From positions 1 through 43,246 of IMG/VR virus record IMGVR_UViG_3300036839_000041: a stretch of DNA of 43,246 nt; one strand, 5' to 3'. This document shows, one piece after another, positions 1 to 8,868 of this stretch. The translations under genes and the position numbers were made by a program. Within the stretch, counting starts at the first letter, position 1, and each line of letters opens with the position of its first letter. The stretch comes from a virus. The notes beneath the pieces were generated by a model. The model had not been told where the DNA came from, did no database searches, and was given only the letters and a program-made list of their open reading frames with translations.

Positions 1-87
1 AAAGGGGTTAGGGTAGGGAAAGATCCCCGAGGATCTAACTCAGTCTAACAAGAAGGTTCAACTGGCAGAGACTAGAGGAAGGTCAAC
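1..87 (+). promoter_or_regulatory. Structured leader element, copy 1 (left side cut by window edge)
   Basis: This is the untranslated stretch before the first tail gene. It carries GGAAAGATCC, then GGATCTAAC and AGTCTAACAA, matching closely and in the same order the leader of the leftward gene that starts at 32209. In that other copy the TCTAAC part is the 3' arm of a long stem whose 5' arm would lie left of this window. The role is unknown; a transcription-control or 5' UTR element is inferred from its position ahead of operons. Confidence 0.5.
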
Positions 88-534
88 ATGCCACTCGCAG
101 TAGTAATGGGCAAGCCTGAGCGAAAGGAACTCAGGACCTGCCCTGACGGCTACGTCATGATCCGTCGTATGTCTTATGGCGAGAAGCTCGAGCGCCGTAG
201 GTTCAACTCCAAGATGGAGATGAAGCTACAGCGTGGTAGCAGAGACGCCACGAGCATCATCGACATCTTCAAAGAGGAGATGGAGCTCTACGACTTTGCA
301 CGCTGTATCGTAGCGCACAACCTGACGAAGCTGGTCGACAAGTTCGGTCAGCCGTGTGACGCAGACGATCCCGACGCAAAAGAGGTCCCGCTCGACTTCA
401 CGAAGGTTGCAGACGTCAAGCTGCTTGCTGGTCAGATCGCAGAAGAGATCGGCAAGTACATCGACGAGCTGAACAACTTCGAGGAGGACGAGGAGGTAAA
501 AAACTCGAGTGGCGCGTCCGCGCCCACGTCGTAA
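88..534 (+). CDS. Tail assembly chaperone (short, zero-frame product)
   Basis: A 148-aa protein directly ahead of the tape measure gene, which is the standard place for the G-type tail assembly chaperone of siphoviruses. It is rich in charged residues and ends in an acidic stretch (NNFEEDEE) just before a slippery site at 498-504. Such chaperones bind the tape measure protein while the tail tube polymerises and are absent from the virion. The ATG at 88 is preceded by an AGGAAGG Shine-Dalgarno sequence. The call rests on gene order and on the frameshift rather than on a sequence motif. Confidence 0.8.
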   Translation: MPLAVVMGKPERKELRTCPDGYVMIRRMSYGEKLERRRFNSKMEMKLQRGSRDATSIIDIFKEEMELYDFARCIVAHNLTKLVDKFGQPCDADDPDAKEVPLDFTKVADVKLLAGQIAEEIGKYIDELNNFEEDEEVKNSSGASAPTS

Positions 535-758
535 CGGACCGTCCGTTCGAGTTTTGGGACGACGACGGTCCGGCAGTGATGAACCTTTTGCACGTATGCA
601 AGTCGTTGAAGGCGCTTCCAGTGGCTGGCGGTGTATTAGACCAAGACAGCTTCTTCATCTACATGTGGCAGGTGTTCAACAACGCACTAGCCGAGCGTGA
701 AGCACTAGAAGCGCAAAGGGCTAAGACACGACAGCAACAGCAACAGGCCGCACGATGA
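88..758 (+). CDS. Tail assembly chaperone, -1 frameshift fusion product
   Basis: Ribosomes that slip back one base at A AAA AAC (498-504) leave the zero frame and read an open frame to the TGA at 756-758. This adds about 84 residues (beginning LEWRVRAHVV) to the first 139, giving about 223 aa. The -1 frame is open from the slippery site through to 758, and no good separate start precedes that part. This is the GT-type fusion known from lambda and most long-tailed phages, where a fixed G:GT ratio is needed for tail assembly. The extension ends in a glutamine-rich tail 15 bases before the tape measure start. Confidence 0.8.
498..504 (+). other. -1 ribosomal slippery heptamer A AAA AAC
   Basis: The heptamer sits exactly in the X XXY YYZ register of the upstream frame (codons GTA AAA AAC). 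A-AAA-AAC is among the most slippery heptamers in bacteria. It lies 30 bases before the zero-frame stop, inside the overlap of the two tail chaperone frames. Confidence 0.85.
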
Positions 759-773
759 GAGGAGGAGGAGAAG

Positions 774-3383
774 GTGGCCGCATCAACGCGTGAGGTGTAT
801 CTCCTCCTCCGTGCACGCGACGAGGCTTCTCGTGTCGTACGAGGGTTTAGTTCGGAGCTCATGCGTTCTGCAGCGGCTGCAGCAGCCGCTGCTCGAAGGG
901 CCGAAGCTGAGACGCACAGGCAGACGGCAGCAACGTTGCGTGCTGCAGGAGCTACTCGACAGCAGGTGCAAACACACCTTAACCTTGCACGTGCACTAGA
1001 GCAGGAAGCTCGCCAGATCGAAGACAACGAGCGCAGAGTTCGACGTTTTGCTCAATCGATCGGTGCAGTGTCTAGCAGTCTCGAAACCCTTGGCATAGGT
1101 CTGGCCATTGTTGGCGGAGCGACTATAGCCTTCGTGGTCAGTTCTGCCAAGCAGTGGGCAGAGTACGAGCGACAGGTTGCACTGACGCACACGCAGATTG
1201 ACGGCTTCACAGCCTCTCTGCAAGACGTAGGTGCAATAGGAATGGATATTGCCCGCAGGCTTCCGGTTGCGTTCGAGGAGATCCAACCAGCGCTGTTCGA
1301 CATCTTCTCTTCGACCAGCGCGAACTTGGAGCAGGCTAAGATCCTTCTAGAAGGCTTCAGCAAGGCTGCTGTTGCTGGTCAGACAGACGTTCAGACAGCC
1401 GCTCGTGGTACAATCTCCATCATGAACGCGTACAACATCCCATTTGAGAACGTGAACAAGGTACTCGACATTCAGTTCGAGCTGGTCCGTAAGGGTGTTG
1501 GTACGTACGAAGAGTTCGCAGCCGTCTTCGGTCGAGTGGTCCCCGCGGCTACTCGTGCCGGTCAGAGCTTCGAAACTATCGCTGCGATGCTCGCGTTCAT
1601 GACTCGTAACGGTCAGAGTGCCGCGATGGCTTCGACGTCAGCTGCGCGTGCCCTTGAAGCGCTTACGAACCCCAAGACGGTGAAGCGCCTGGAAGAGATG
1701 GGCGTTAAGGTTCGTGACGCTAAGGGCAACTTCCTACCGCTCATTGATGTCCTCACTCAGCTTCGGGAGAAGATCCTCAAGCTTCCGCCGGCCGAACGAG
1801 TAGAGGCTCTGTTCGAGCTCCTCAAGGGCGCAGGCGGTACGATTCAGGCAAGGCGATTCATTGAACAGATCCTGCTGCGTGAAGGTGAGCTCGAGAACTT
1901 CCGTGACCTGTTGGAGTCAATGGGTAATGCTTCAGGTGTCATGGAGGAAAAGTTCGGTCAGATGGCCGACACCACAGCTTCAAAGATGCAGTTGCTGTCA
2001 AACAGATGGCAGGTCCTACGACTAGCGATCGGTGAAGCTGCGACACCAATACTGTTGGAGATCGTAGATCTCTTCAGCAGGCTATTGGAGTGGTTTAACA
2101 GACTTGATCCAGGTACAAAGAAAATCATCACTCAGTTCTTGATCTGGGGTGGTGTCATTGCAACCGTAGGTGGCTTGCTTCTAGCCTTCCTTGGTTTCAT
2201 GGCTGCTCTGGTTGCCGCCTTCACTTTTGCTGGCGCAGAAATTTTGGTGGTTGTTGGTGTCGTGAGTGGGCTCGTAGCAGCGCTGGGTGCAGCTGTCGCG
2301 ATCATAGTATCGCTGTGGAAGAACAGCGAGTCGTTCCGCTCAGCAATCATACGGCTCAAGAATGCGGTCACGGACTTCTGGAAGAACGCCTTCATGCCTG
2401 CGTGGCAAGAGATGGTGAAGTTCTTCGAAGAACGCGTTATGCCTGCAGCCCGCGAGGTGTGGGAGTTCTTCAGTGGCTCGTTGGCAAGCGCGATCAAGAC
2501 CATAGGCGACATGATTCAAAATCACCTCGTGCCATTCCTAAAGCAAGCAGTGGAGTGGTACAAGGAAAACAAGACACAGGTTGACCGGGCCGTTGGTGTG
2601 CTCATCGAACTTGCTAAGTGGATTGGCATAATCGGTGCAGCGATGTTTGCAGTGTTCGTTGTGATCATCGGTGGGGTGGTCATAGCAAGCATCATGATCT
2701 TCGTTAATGCAGTCCTATTCGCAGTTCAGATATGGACGAACACCGTCAACTTCATCATTGCTGCGGGTAAGTTCCTTGAGAAGGCCTGGAACGCAACTTG
2801 GGATAACATTGGCAAGTTCTTCAAGAACATGTGGAGCTCCATGGTTACTAGTGTTAGTAACCATTGGCAGATGATCATGACAGCTGTCACGAACGGAATT
2901 GAGAGGGTCAAGACATTCTTCTCCAATGCCAAGACGTGGTTACTTGACGCCGGTCGCAACATCATCATGGGTCTCATCGAAGGCATCGAGTCCAAAGCGA
3001 ATGCACTGTTCGACAAGATGAAGGGCATCACTCAGAAGGTTCGCGACTTCTGGCCGTTCTCGCCAGCTAAGACAGGACCGCTGTCAGGTAGTGGCGACTT
3101 GTTCTTTGCAGGCGCTGAGGTAGCCAATCGTGTAGCACAGGGTATGGTCAGCAACACCAGTGCAGTGTCAGCGGCATCTGCAGAGCTAGCACGTCAGGCT
3201 TCCGTAGGAACCGAACTCGGTATGCCGAACCAGTTTGGCTTTGGTCCTGGAAGGCCTCGTGACCCAGGTGTAGGCGGTCCGTCAACCGTGAACGACATTG
3301 ATATCACGATCAACACGCAGGAGATCGACCCACGTATAACCGGCACCGAGCTTGGGTGGGAGCTCGCGGGCAGACTGTCATGA
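774..3383 (+). CDS. Tape measure protein
   Basis: At 869 aa this is the longest protein in the window. It sets tail length and is threaded inside the tail tube. The N-terminus is an alanine-rich coiled coil, residues ~110-380 resemble the TP901-type tape measure core, and hydrophobic blocks lie near residues 107-125, 455-515 and 619-655. The C-terminal part (NIIMGLIEGI, then WPFSPAKTGPLSGSGD) is typical of phage tape measures. It starts with GTG after a strong GGAGGAGGAGAAG site, 15 bases after the frameshifted chaperone. By the usual ~0.15 nm per residue, the tail would be about 130 nm. Confidence 0.93.
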   Translation: MAASTREVYLLLRARDEASRVVRGFSSELMRSAAAAAAAARRAEAETHRQTAATLRAAGATRQQVQTHLNLARALEQEARQIEDNERRVRRFAQSIGAVSSSLETLGIGLAIVGGATIAFVVSSAKQWAEYERQVALTHTQIDGFTASLQDVGAIGMDIARRLPVAFEEIQPALFDIFSSTSANLEQAKILLEGFSKAAVAGQTDVQTAARGTISIMNAYNIPFENVNKVLDIQFELVRKGVGTYEEFAAVFGRVVPAATRAGQSFETIAAMLAFMTRNGQSAAMASTSAARALEALTNPKTVKRLEEMGVKVRDAKGNFLPLIDVLTQLREKILKLPPAERVEALFELLKGAGGTIQARRFIEQILLREGELENFRDLLESMGNASGVMEEKFGQMADTTASKMQLLSNRWQVLRLAIGEAATPILLEIVDLFSRLLEWFNRLDPGTKKIITQFLIWGGVIATVGGLLLAFLGFMAALVAAFTFAGAEILVVVGVVSGLVAALGAAVAIIVSLWKNSESFRSAIIRLKNAVTDFWKNAFMPAWQEMVKFFEERVMPAAREVWEFFSGSLASAIKTIGDMIQNHLVPFLKQAVEWYKENKTQVDRAVGVLIELAKWIGIIGAAMFAVFVVIIGGVVIASIMIFVNAVLFAVQIWTNTVNFIIAAGKFLEKAWNATWDNIGKFFKNMWSSMVTSVSNHWQMIMTAVTNGIERVKTFFSNAKTWLLDAGRNIIMGLIEGIESKANALFDKMKGITQKVRDFWPFSPAKTGPLSGSGDLFFAGAEVANRVAQGMVSNTSAVSAASAELARQASVGTELGMPNQFGFGPGRPRDPGVGGPSTVNDIDITINTQEIDPRITGTELGWELAGRLS

Positions 3384-3393
3384 GGGAGGTGAC

Positions 3394-4257
3394 ATGGCAC
3401 TAACAGAAGAACTCACGTTTCGGCTGGGTGATACAGGAACCATCCTGAACACGGACTCCACGTCCATACCCTTCGTTGACGTGGATGAAGTAGTTGGTTT
3501 GGATAACGCTCCGTACCGTGAGACCCATCGGGACCACGAGGGTGCGGATGGTGGCTTTATAGACGCCGAGTTCGAGAGAGGTCGTGACGTTATACTCAAT
3601 GGCACGATCATAGCTAACTCCAGTACCATGGAAGCCTACTTGGACACGCTGAAGGCCGAGTGGGCTCCGAGCCCTGTGCTCTTGCCGTTCTACCTCAAGG
3701 CTCCTGGTGTGGTCGAGCGTGTCTTGTTCGTAAAGCCGTTGGGTTGCAAGTATAACTGGACGAGGCTTCGTAGAACTGGTCAGTCGCCTGTACAGTTCAG
3801 AATGTTTGCTGAAGACCCACGACTCTACGATGCCACTGCAACGAACGTGGTGATCCCCTTCACCAGTGGTGGCACTTCGGGCTTCGGCTTCAATCTTGGT
3901 TTCAGTTTCGGCTTTGGCGGTTCTGGCTCAGGCATTGGCGGAGCGTTTGTGACGAACTCTGGCAATCGCCCGACGCCACCAATCTTCGTCATAACCGGTC
4001 CGTGTGATACACCTTCGATCGCTGACGACACTTACGGACACTCGTTGTCGTTTACAATCGTGCTTGGTGCTACTGACACGCTCACGATCGACGTCGCCAA
4101 TCGTACCGTGCGATTGAACAACAGTGTCAGCCGCCGCAACACACTCGTCAATCCTGATTGGTTCTTCTTGGAGCCTGGACAGACGTTCATTCGTTACAAC
4201 GCAGTATCAGGTGTCGGCAGCAGCCTAAGTGTGACCTTCCGATCGGCTTGGAGATGA
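3394..4257 (+). CDS. Distal tail protein (Dit-like)
   Basis: A 287-aa protein directly after the tape measure, where the Dit hub of the baseplate is encoded. The stretch around residues 115-145 (WTRLRRTGQSPVQFRMFAEDPRLYD) is characteristic of siphovirus distal tail proteins, which form the ring joining the tube to the tip. Residues ~160-190 are a run of Gly and Phe likely to be a flexible insertion. The ATG at 3394 is chosen because GGGAGGT lies just before it; an upstream in-frame start would overlap the tape measure. Confidence 0.8.
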   Translation: MALTEELTFRLGDTGTILNTDSTSIPFVDVDEVVGLDNAPYRETHRDHEGADGGFIDAEFERGRDVILNGTIIANSSTMEAYLDTLKAEWAPSPVLLPFYLKAPGVVERVLFVKPLGCKYNWTRLRRTGQSPVQFRMFAEDPRLYDATATNVVIPFTSGGTSGFGFNLGFSFGFGGSGSGIGGAFVTNSGNRPTPPIFVITGPCDTPSIADDTYGHSLSFTIVLGATDTLTIDVANRTVRLNNSVSRRNTLVNPDWFFLEPGQTFIRYNAVSGVGSSLSVTFRSAWR

Positions 4258-4258
4258 C

Positions 4259-5443
4259 ATGGCAATACTAAATCCGCCGGGCTGGTTGCAGAATGCTGGA
4301 GCCACCCACACGGCGTTGCAGTTCAGGCAGTATCACTCATTGTTCCACGCAGGTAACAGTAGCGTCGGAGCTGCATCCCTCCATGGTCGGGGCGGCGTGC
4401 ATCCGACTCTGGGTGGTGAGCTAGCTGTCACCCAAGCAGGTTCGCCCAACATGACTGTGCTGGTCGACTCTGGCGTTTGCACCATCGCCGGAACAGAGGG
4501 CAGCACGCAGGGCAGCTACATCGCCACCAACGATGCTTCGGCTACGTTGGCAGTCACAGCAGCGCATGGCAGCTTGCCGCGCATCGACATCGTTGTGGTC
4601 AACATCCGCGACAGCTTCTACAGCGGTGGAAGCAACGATGCACAGCTTCAGGTGATTGCTGGTACAGCTGCTGCATCACCAGTCGCACCTTCGCCTCCTG
4701 CGAACGCACTCATCTTGGCACAGATTGCCGTCGGTGCAGGCGTTACATCCATCGTGAACGCCAACATCACTGACATGCGTGACTACTTCGCTGCTGCTGG
4801 CGGTGTCATAAACGTTCGTAACCTAAGTGTTGCGCCCAGCACGACACTCATTGCCTCGGGCCAATTGTTGTGGTCCATGGCTGGTGCCAGCCTCCACGTT
4901 CATTCAGCAGGAGTCAACAACCAGATCTACCCAGGCTACAACAAGATTGCAGAGAGCATCCTAGGCTCGCCAGCAGCCAGCGTTACGTTCTCATCCATCC
5001 CGAGCACGTGGCGACACCTAGAGCTGGTCATCTCTGCTCGTGGCGACACGGCTGCGACGCTCACTGCAATGAGCCTTCGCTTCAACGCTGACAGTGGTGC
5101 CAACTACGACGCACAGCAGCTGGCAGGTAACGCAGCCATTACGGCGGCAGGAGAGTTCATCAATCCCACCAGCGCGCAGATCGGTGAGTGTGCAGCAAAC
5201 ACAGCGAGCGCCGGTGCTGCTGGAATCGCGACCGTGTTCATTCCGTTCTACGCTGGTACTGCCTTCTGGAAGCTGTTCACCAGTAGCCACCAGTTGCGCA
5301 ACGGTACTGGTACTACCACCATTCACACTAAGCACTGGGCGGGTACGTGGCGTAACACGGCCGCGATCACATCGGTCCAGATCCTTCCAGGCGCAGGCAA
5401 CTTCAACACCGGTTCGAGCTTTGCGTTGTATGGGAAGCCCTAA
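4259..5443 (+). CDS. Minor tail / baseplate protein
   Basis: A 394-aa protein between Dit and the Gp37-like tail protein. It is rich in Ala, Gly, Ser and Thr, with a repetitive beta-structure look (for example residues 60-110 and 250-390), as in baseplate upper proteins and receptor-binding tail proteins. It begins two bases after the Dit stop and its TAA overlaps the next ATG (TAATG), so the tail genes are translationally coupled. The exact role, host binding or structural collar, cannot be told from sequence alone. Confidence 0.65.
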   Translation: MAILNPPGWLQNAGATHTALQFRQYHSLFHAGNSSVGAASLHGRGGVHPTLGGELAVTQAGSPNMTVLVDSGVCTIAGTEGSTQGSYIATNDASATLAVTAAHGSLPRIDIVVVNIRDSFYSGGSNDAQLQVIAGTAAASPVAPSPPANALILAQIAVGAGVTSIVNANITDMRDYFAAAGGVINVRNLSVAPSTTLIASGQLLWSMAGASLHVHSAGVNNQIYPGYNKIAESILGSPAASVTFSSIPSTWRHLELVISARGDTAATLTAMSLRFNADSGANYDAQQLAGNAAITAAGEFINPTSAQIGECAANTASAGAAGIATVFIPFYAGTAFWKLFTSSHQLRNGTGTTTIHTKHWAGTWRNTAAITSVQILPGAGNFNTGSSFALYGKP

Positions 5444-6516
5444 TGGCAGATGTCACGTACGTCTTCGGCGACGTCATAACAGGACAGATCCTACAGGAGA
5501 TTCCTCTGTACGGCGTGTCGATGACGCGTGGGCTTGGTAGGGGCGACTTTCGCGCATCCTTCCAGCTTGACCAGACAGGCAAGGACAACAGAGACTTGAT
5601 CGCTGCTACGCTTGAGGGTCGTTGCTACGTAGTCTGCGAGCGCGGCGGGCAGCCTGTCTGGGATGGGTTCGTTGTCACGCGTACGTACCAGAGTCAAGCG
5701 AAGGTGTTCCAACTCTACTGCAAGTCGTGGGAGCACTACCCTGAGTACCGACTGATGCGTACTGACTTCGAGGCCATCGATGAAGAGCAGCGGAACATCT
5801 TCCGCGACCTCTGGCTAGACCTGATGTCCACTCCGAACACGCCACAGATAACGATCCCGTCGTCGTTCGATACGGTCGTGACGAAGTCTATAGACGTGAA
5901 GAGCTTCGAGTACAAGGACTACCGTGCACCCATGGATGCAATTGCCAACGGCTTCGACGGTTTCGATTGGACAATCGATACGGCTAGGGTGGGTGGTGCG
6001 TACCAGCGCTCGCTTCGAATCGGCTATCCAGCGTTGGGCGCGACCATTGGCATAAACTTGGAGTACCCCGGAAACATCTTGAACTACTGGCAGAACGATT
6101 CGCTGAGCGGTCGTGGAACGAATATCTACGGAATCGGTGCAGGCGAGGGTTCAACGATGCTAGTTCAGGAGGTCATACACTCGGACCTCCTCAGCGGCGG
6201 GTTTCCCAGGTTCGATGTCAAGTACAGCTTCAAGTCTGTAAACGACGCAGAGCTCCTTGCGGATCTGACAATGCAAGCGGCCATCGTTGGTAAGGCAACA
6301 GTTCCTACGTTGACAGTCGAGCTCAAGGCCAATCTGGAGCCAGAATTCGGTGGCTACGGTTTGGGAGACGCTGCGCAGATCTACATCGACGATCCGCGGC
6401 ATCCCGATCCCGTCGACAGAACGTTCAACACACGCATCATCGGGTGGGAGTACTATCCACCGTCATCTGAGAAGACTGAAGAGGTCAGACTAGCATTCCA
6501 AGGAAGTGACTTGTGA
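5443..6516 (+). CDS. Minor tail protein, siphovirus ReqiPepy6 Gp37-like
   Basis: A 357-aa protein resembling the Gp37-like family first named from Rhodococcus phage ReqiPepy6, common in actinophage tail modules. It is thought to be the tail-associated hub protein (gp27/Tal fold) at the tail tip. Family-like features are an early strand-rich domain with GRGDFRASFQLDQ, the central WEHYPEYRLMRTDF segment and a C-terminal domain with GLGDAAQIYIDDP. It overlaps the previous gene by one base in a TAATG. No peptidase motif was recognised. Confidence 0.7.
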   Translation: MADVTYVFGDVITGQILQEIPLYGVSMTRGLGRGDFRASFQLDQTGKDNRDLIAATLEGRCYVVCERGGQPVWDGFVVTRTYQSQAKVFQLYCKSWEHYPEYRLMRTDFEAIDEEQRNIFRDLWLDLMSTPNTPQITIPSSFDTVVTKSIDVKSFEYKDYRAPMDAIANGFDGFDWTIDTARVGGAYQRSLRIGYPALGATIGINLEYPGNILNYWQNDSLSGRGTNIYGIGAGEGSTMLVQEVIHSDLLSGGFPRFDVKYSFKSVNDAELLADLTMQAAIVGKATVPTLTVELKANLEPEFGGYGLGDAAQIYIDDPRHPDPVDRTFNTRIIGWEYYPPSSEKTEEVRLAFQGSDL

Positions 6517-6540
6517 TTGTGCTCAAGGAGGAAGGCACAC

Positions 6541-7281
6541 ATGACAGGCACAAGCAGATACGCATCCAGGCCAGAGCGCCTAGCTGGCAAGCCTGATATC
6601 CAGGAGTACGTACTCGAACTGTTCAGACGCATCGGAGCAGGCGAAACGTCTCTGCAGATCGGACACACGGCGATCGAAGACGGTGATCTCATTGTTCGCA
6701 ATGGCGACATCGTAGTCAGCGAGTCGGATGACTCAATCGTCCTGAAGATCCTTCACGGCTTCACGCCTGAGATAAGGTTCTGGCCCTTAGGTGTGAACGA
6801 CACCCACAGAGTCGCTATCTTCGCGTTCGATGCCGGATCAGCAGAGAATCCTGATCAGGCGCTTGAGATCGTGGTGGAAGAAACCGATGCTACGGCTGAC
6901 GGCGGTAAGCTGCTTCTATTCCGAGGCGGAGCTGTGCTCAGCCACATGCCCGACGGAGTTGGTGGCGAGGAGAGCTACCTCTGGCTTAACGCATACGGAG
7001 ATCAGATTGCTGACTACCGTGGGCGGTGGACGAACCAGCAGCAGTCGGACAACAACCAGGGCCTCTACATGGGCGGGTTCACAGCTTCGGCTGGCGTGAG
7101 CACTTGGACGCACTCGTACTTCTCCACCTTTGCAACAGGCATTTTTCCTGTGTGCACGGTTGGTAGAAGCGGATCCACACTTGAGTGGGTACTGGACGGC
7201 TTTAACACGTCGTCCTTCACTCTCCGCTTCAGCACGACCACAGGCGACAAGGCCGTCACCTTCTGGAACTTTAGGGTTTGA
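6541..7281 (+). CDS. Minor tail protein (fibre-like)
   Basis: A 246-aa protein. The N-terminal ~60 residues (IQEYVLELFRRIGAGETSLQIG) look like an attachment segment, followed by a repetitive LIVRNGDIVVSESD stretch as in actinophage tail fibres. The C-terminal 80 residues form a compact Thr/Ser/Phe-rich domain that may be the tip. The ATG at 6541 is chosen over an upstream TTG because AAGGAGGAAG precedes it at good distance. It is followed after one base by the next gene. Confidence 0.6.
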   Translation: MTGTSRYASRPERLAGKPDIQEYVLELFRRIGAGETSLQIGHTAIEDGDLIVRNGDIVVSESDDSIVLKILHGFTPEIRFWPLGVNDTHRVAIFAFDAGSAENPDQALEIVVEETDATADGGKLLLFRGGAVLSHMPDGVGGEESYLWLNAYGDQIADYRGRWTNQQQSDNNQGLYMGGFTASAGVSTWTHSYFSTFATGIFPVCTVGRSGSTLEWVLDGFNTSSFTLRFSTTTGDKAVTFWNFRV

Positions 7282-7282
7282 C

Positions 7283-7951
7283 ATGAAGAGTATGGATGTG
7301 CTTTCGGCGAGGCTCAACGAAACCTCAGGCCGCATCGAGGTCATAAAGGCCATCACCAACGACGATGATACAGTGGAGTACAACGGCCACTCGTTTCATC
7401 CGGAGACACCTGAGTGGCGCGCAGCAGAACTAGGCCTTGACAACCTTGACGATGCAATCGAGGCCGTGTTATTCGAACCCTTCATCGAACCTGTCGAGCA
7501 CCTAAAGATGACGACCGAAGAGGTGCGCGCTGAACACCTACGGCGCATTGGTGCTGCGAAGGCAAAGCTCACGCGCAAGAACGGTAGAGTGAGTTCGGCG
7601 CAGGCCAAACAAGGCTTGCTGCAGGCAGGGCTCCCTAAGGTGTTCGTGGACGCGTCTGACAGAGACCCACGTCAAGTAATAAAAGAACACTGCCGCTTCG
7701 AAGACGACGTGTTGGACGTCAAGCGCGAATACCTCGATCGCCTTCGGAAGGTGGAACGCGAGAAAGCTGTAAGGCCTAAGCAAAACAAGACACGCGTTGA
7801 GCACATACGCGAACAGCTCACCGGCTCGCCCAAAGGTAGCAGGCTTACACCTGCCACCAGTAACGGGAGTAAAGCCGTCACACGTACCAGCAAGAGTGGG
7901 ACGAGAGGCAAAGCTGGGGGTGAGTTGCCCCCCATCGTTCTTGGTAACTAA
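7283..7951 (+). CDS. Hypothetical protein in the tail module
   Basis: A 222-aa protein with no recognised family. The first 90 residues are acidic, the middle is helical and charged (EEVRAEHLRRIGAAKAKLTR), and the last 50 are basic and low in complexity (Lys, Arg, Ser, Gly). It starts one base after the preceding stop and is followed by the lysis module, so it could be a tail-tip accessory protein. No stronger statement is supported. Confidence 0.6.
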   Translation: MKSMDVLSARLNETSGRIEVIKAITNDDDTVEYNGHSFHPETPEWRAAELGLDNLDDAIEAVLFEPFIEPVEHLKMTTEEVRAEHLRRIGAAKAKLTRKNGRVSSAQAKQGLLQAGLPKVFVDASDRDPRQVIKEHCRFEDDVLDVKREYLDRLRKVEREKAVRPKQNKTRVEHIREQLTGSPKGSRLTPATSNGSKAVTRTSKSGTRGKAGGELPPIVLGN

Positions 7952-7965
7952 TCACGGGAGTTACT

Positions 7966-8433
7966 GTGGGGCTTCTGAAGAGGGCGAGAGATGTGATCGT
8001 CGTTGGCGGTACAGAGGGGCGTAACCCGTTCGAGGTACTAATGCTCGTATGGTCGTTCCTCGTTGGACTTCTCCTGCTTGCTTCAGGTGCGTTTGCTCCC
8101 GACACAGTTGAAGCGCTACTAGATGCGTGGATGGTGACTGGATGGTACATTTTTCTATGCGTCGGTGGTTTAGTTGGGCTCGTAGGAGTGTGGCTAAGGA
8201 GTCCGATTCTGAGTCTGGGGGTGGAGCGAGGCGGAATGTTCGTCTTGGCACCGGCAGGACTCATATATGCGGTGGCACTGTTCTTGTTCGGTGGTGCTCA
8301 AGGCGTTTATCAAGCACTTGCCGTGCTCGCTTTTGCGGCTTCGGCGTTCTGGAGGGCGGTGCGCATCACCAACCAGATCGCCCGAATGCGGAAGCAGTTA
8401 CAAGCGCTCTCGGATGCGGCGGATAAGACGTGA
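7966..8433 (+). CDS. Membrane protein with about four transmembrane segments
   Basis: A 155-aa protein with four hydrophobic stretches, roughly residues 27-45, 56-75, 88-107 and 111-125, and a charged C-terminal tail. It begins with GTG after CGGGAG. Its last four bases (GTGA) are the start of the coiled-coil membrane protein downstream, and the endolysin follows. Position suggests a role in lysis or membrane depolarisation, but it is larger than a typical class I or II holin. Identity is unproven. Confidence 0.65.
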   Translation: MGLLKRARDVIVVGGTEGRNPFEVLMLVWSFLVGLLLLASGAFAPDTVEALLDAWMVTGWYIFLCVGGLVGLVGVWLRSPILSLGVERGGMFVLAPAGLIYAVALFLFGGAQGVYQALAVLAFAASAFWRAVRITNQIARMRKQLQALSDAADKT

Positions 8434-8819
8434 ACCTTGCGACTGCGCTATCCATACTTGCCGGCCTGGGTGGGCTGGCTGGCATTGTTTCCGTGTTCAC
8501 CATTCTTCCGACCTACAAAAAGATGCAGGCGGAAGCAAGAAAGACAGGCGCAGAGGCTTCTCAGGTCGTAGCTACAGGTGCGATGCTACTCCTACAGCCA
8601 TTGCAAAATCGTGTCAGCGACCTGGACGCGGAGGTGACCAAGCTGCGTGCCACGGTCAGGAGCCTTGAGACAACGCTCGAAGCTGAACGTGACGCTTCAA
8701 GGCGAGAGCGCGCAACGACACAAGCTGTCATACGCGACCTTGAGGGACAAGTAGCTGCACGCGACACAATAATTCAACAGTTAGGCGCTGGTCCTAATAC
8801 AGGACCACTGCACAGGTAG
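8430..8819 (+). CDS. Membrane-anchored coiled-coil protein (possible lysis accessory)
   Basis: A 129-aa protein with one N-terminal transmembrane segment (residues ~5-27, LSILAGLGGLAGIVSVFTIL) followed by a long predicted coiled coil to residue ~115 containing heptad-like Leu/Val and many Arg/Glu. One anchor plus an extended coil is the layout of i-spanins (Rz-like) and of some tail-associated membrane proteins. It starts at a GTG overlapping the previous TGA and lies just before the endolysin. A spanin would be unexpected in hosts without a typical outer membrane, so the function is left open. Confidence 0.55.
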   Translation: MNLATALSILAGLGGLAGIVSVFTILPTYKKMQAEARKTGAEASQVVATGAMLLLQPLQNRVSDLDAEVTKLRATVRSLETTLEAERDASRRERATTQAVIRDLEGQVAARDTIIQQLGAGPNTGPLHR

Positions 8820-8868
8820 GGAGGCAGCACAAAACCTGCATGCCTATGAAGCATGAGAAGGAGGACAG

